Notes under the pieces: generated by a model
What the model saw: only the letters and a program-made list of their open reading frames with translations
What the model was told of the DNA's origin: nothing
The model's database searches: none
Translations under genes and position numbers: made by a program
Shown: piece by piece, positions 63,893 through 64,000 of the stretch
Layout: every line of letters starts with the position of its first letter
How positions within the stretch are numbered: the stretch's first letter is position 1
Source of the DNA: Meconema thalassinum
Lineage: Eukaryota; Arthropoda; Insecta; Orthoptera; Tettigoniidae
Direction: 5' to 3'
NCBI GenBank assembly: GCA_946902985.2
Contig: OX336388.2
Location: forward strand, 292,246,526-292,310,525
Length of the DNA stretch: 64,000 nt

Positions 63893-64000
63893 ATGAAAAA
63901 TCCACAGCCTGCTTCCAGTCTCCGACCGGGTCAGGAATGGAATGAATGAAGCCCCTATCTAGCGGCGAGGATATGAACTGTGCCGGCTGCCGAGGCCTGA
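63893..64000 (-). repeat. SINE family E copy, cut by the window end
   Basis: Matches 17635-17738 (CCACAGCCTGCTTCCAGTC, GACCGGGTCAGGAATGG, TGAACTGTGCCGGCTGCCG). The tRNA-like head lies beyond the window. Confidence 0.9.

Overview
The window looks like insect nuclear DNA dominated by transposable elements. The evidence is one eukaryotic host-type gene (a PGAP3 homologue), arrays of the insect telomere motif TTAGG, BEL/Pao and I-clade retrotransposons, hAT, Tc1 and Transib-like DNA elements, and at least five families of tRNA-derived SINEs. A polyneopteran (for example orthopteran-like) insect is a guess, not a demonstration. There are no operons, CRISPR arrays or rRNA genes.

Layout. 1-7.8 kb: remains of a Ty3/gypsy-type element with a full BEL/Pao element (1032-6851) inserted into it; that element has identical LTRs and a 5-bp target duplication but three reading-frame lesions. 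7.8-14.9 kb: mostly unassigned DNA with SINEs, a Transib-like element (9997-10802) holding a possible two-exon microprotein gene, and a possible THAP/P-type transposase remnant. 15.0-16.0 kb: PGAP3, the only convincing host gene. 17.6-19.3 kb: SINEs. 19.4-28.8 kb: a second, internally deleted BEL/Pao element on the minus strand with its own target duplication. It contains a palindromic fold-back element (which holds a SINE, which holds a hAT MITE), another hAT MITE, a SINE and a truncated LINE. 28.8-32.9 kb: LINE fragments and hAT MITEs. 32.9-56.1 kb: an I-clade LINE with an 11-bp target duplication, split by a 17-kb insertion. 56.1-64 kb: a Tc1-type element, a third palindrome, SINEs and remnants of a second transposase.

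The most unusual object is the insertion at 37825-54839. It is one almost perfect palindrome of 17,015 bp (arms about 8.5 kb, central spacer 39 bp), bounded by the 6-bp direct repeat GCCGTA and splitting the reverse transcriptase-RNase H region of the LINE. Each arm carries the same set of parts in mirror order: a terminal inverted repeat end starting AGTAGTGGGG, a subterminal tandem array, SINE copies with their own target duplications, a tRNA-Leu(UAA) gene, a FLYWCH zinc-finger reading frame continued past a TAA stop by an acidic protein, a minisatellite and a TTAGG-like array. No polymerase, integrase or transposase is visible in it. The 6-bp target duplication and the size resemble Polintons/Mavericks, so a self-duplicated, non-autonomous Polinton-like element is my working inference.

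Two smaller palindromic elements (19636-21691 and 58216-59385) repeat the fold-back theme at different scales. Functional interplay between genes cannot be read from this window beyond the nesting order of the insertions.
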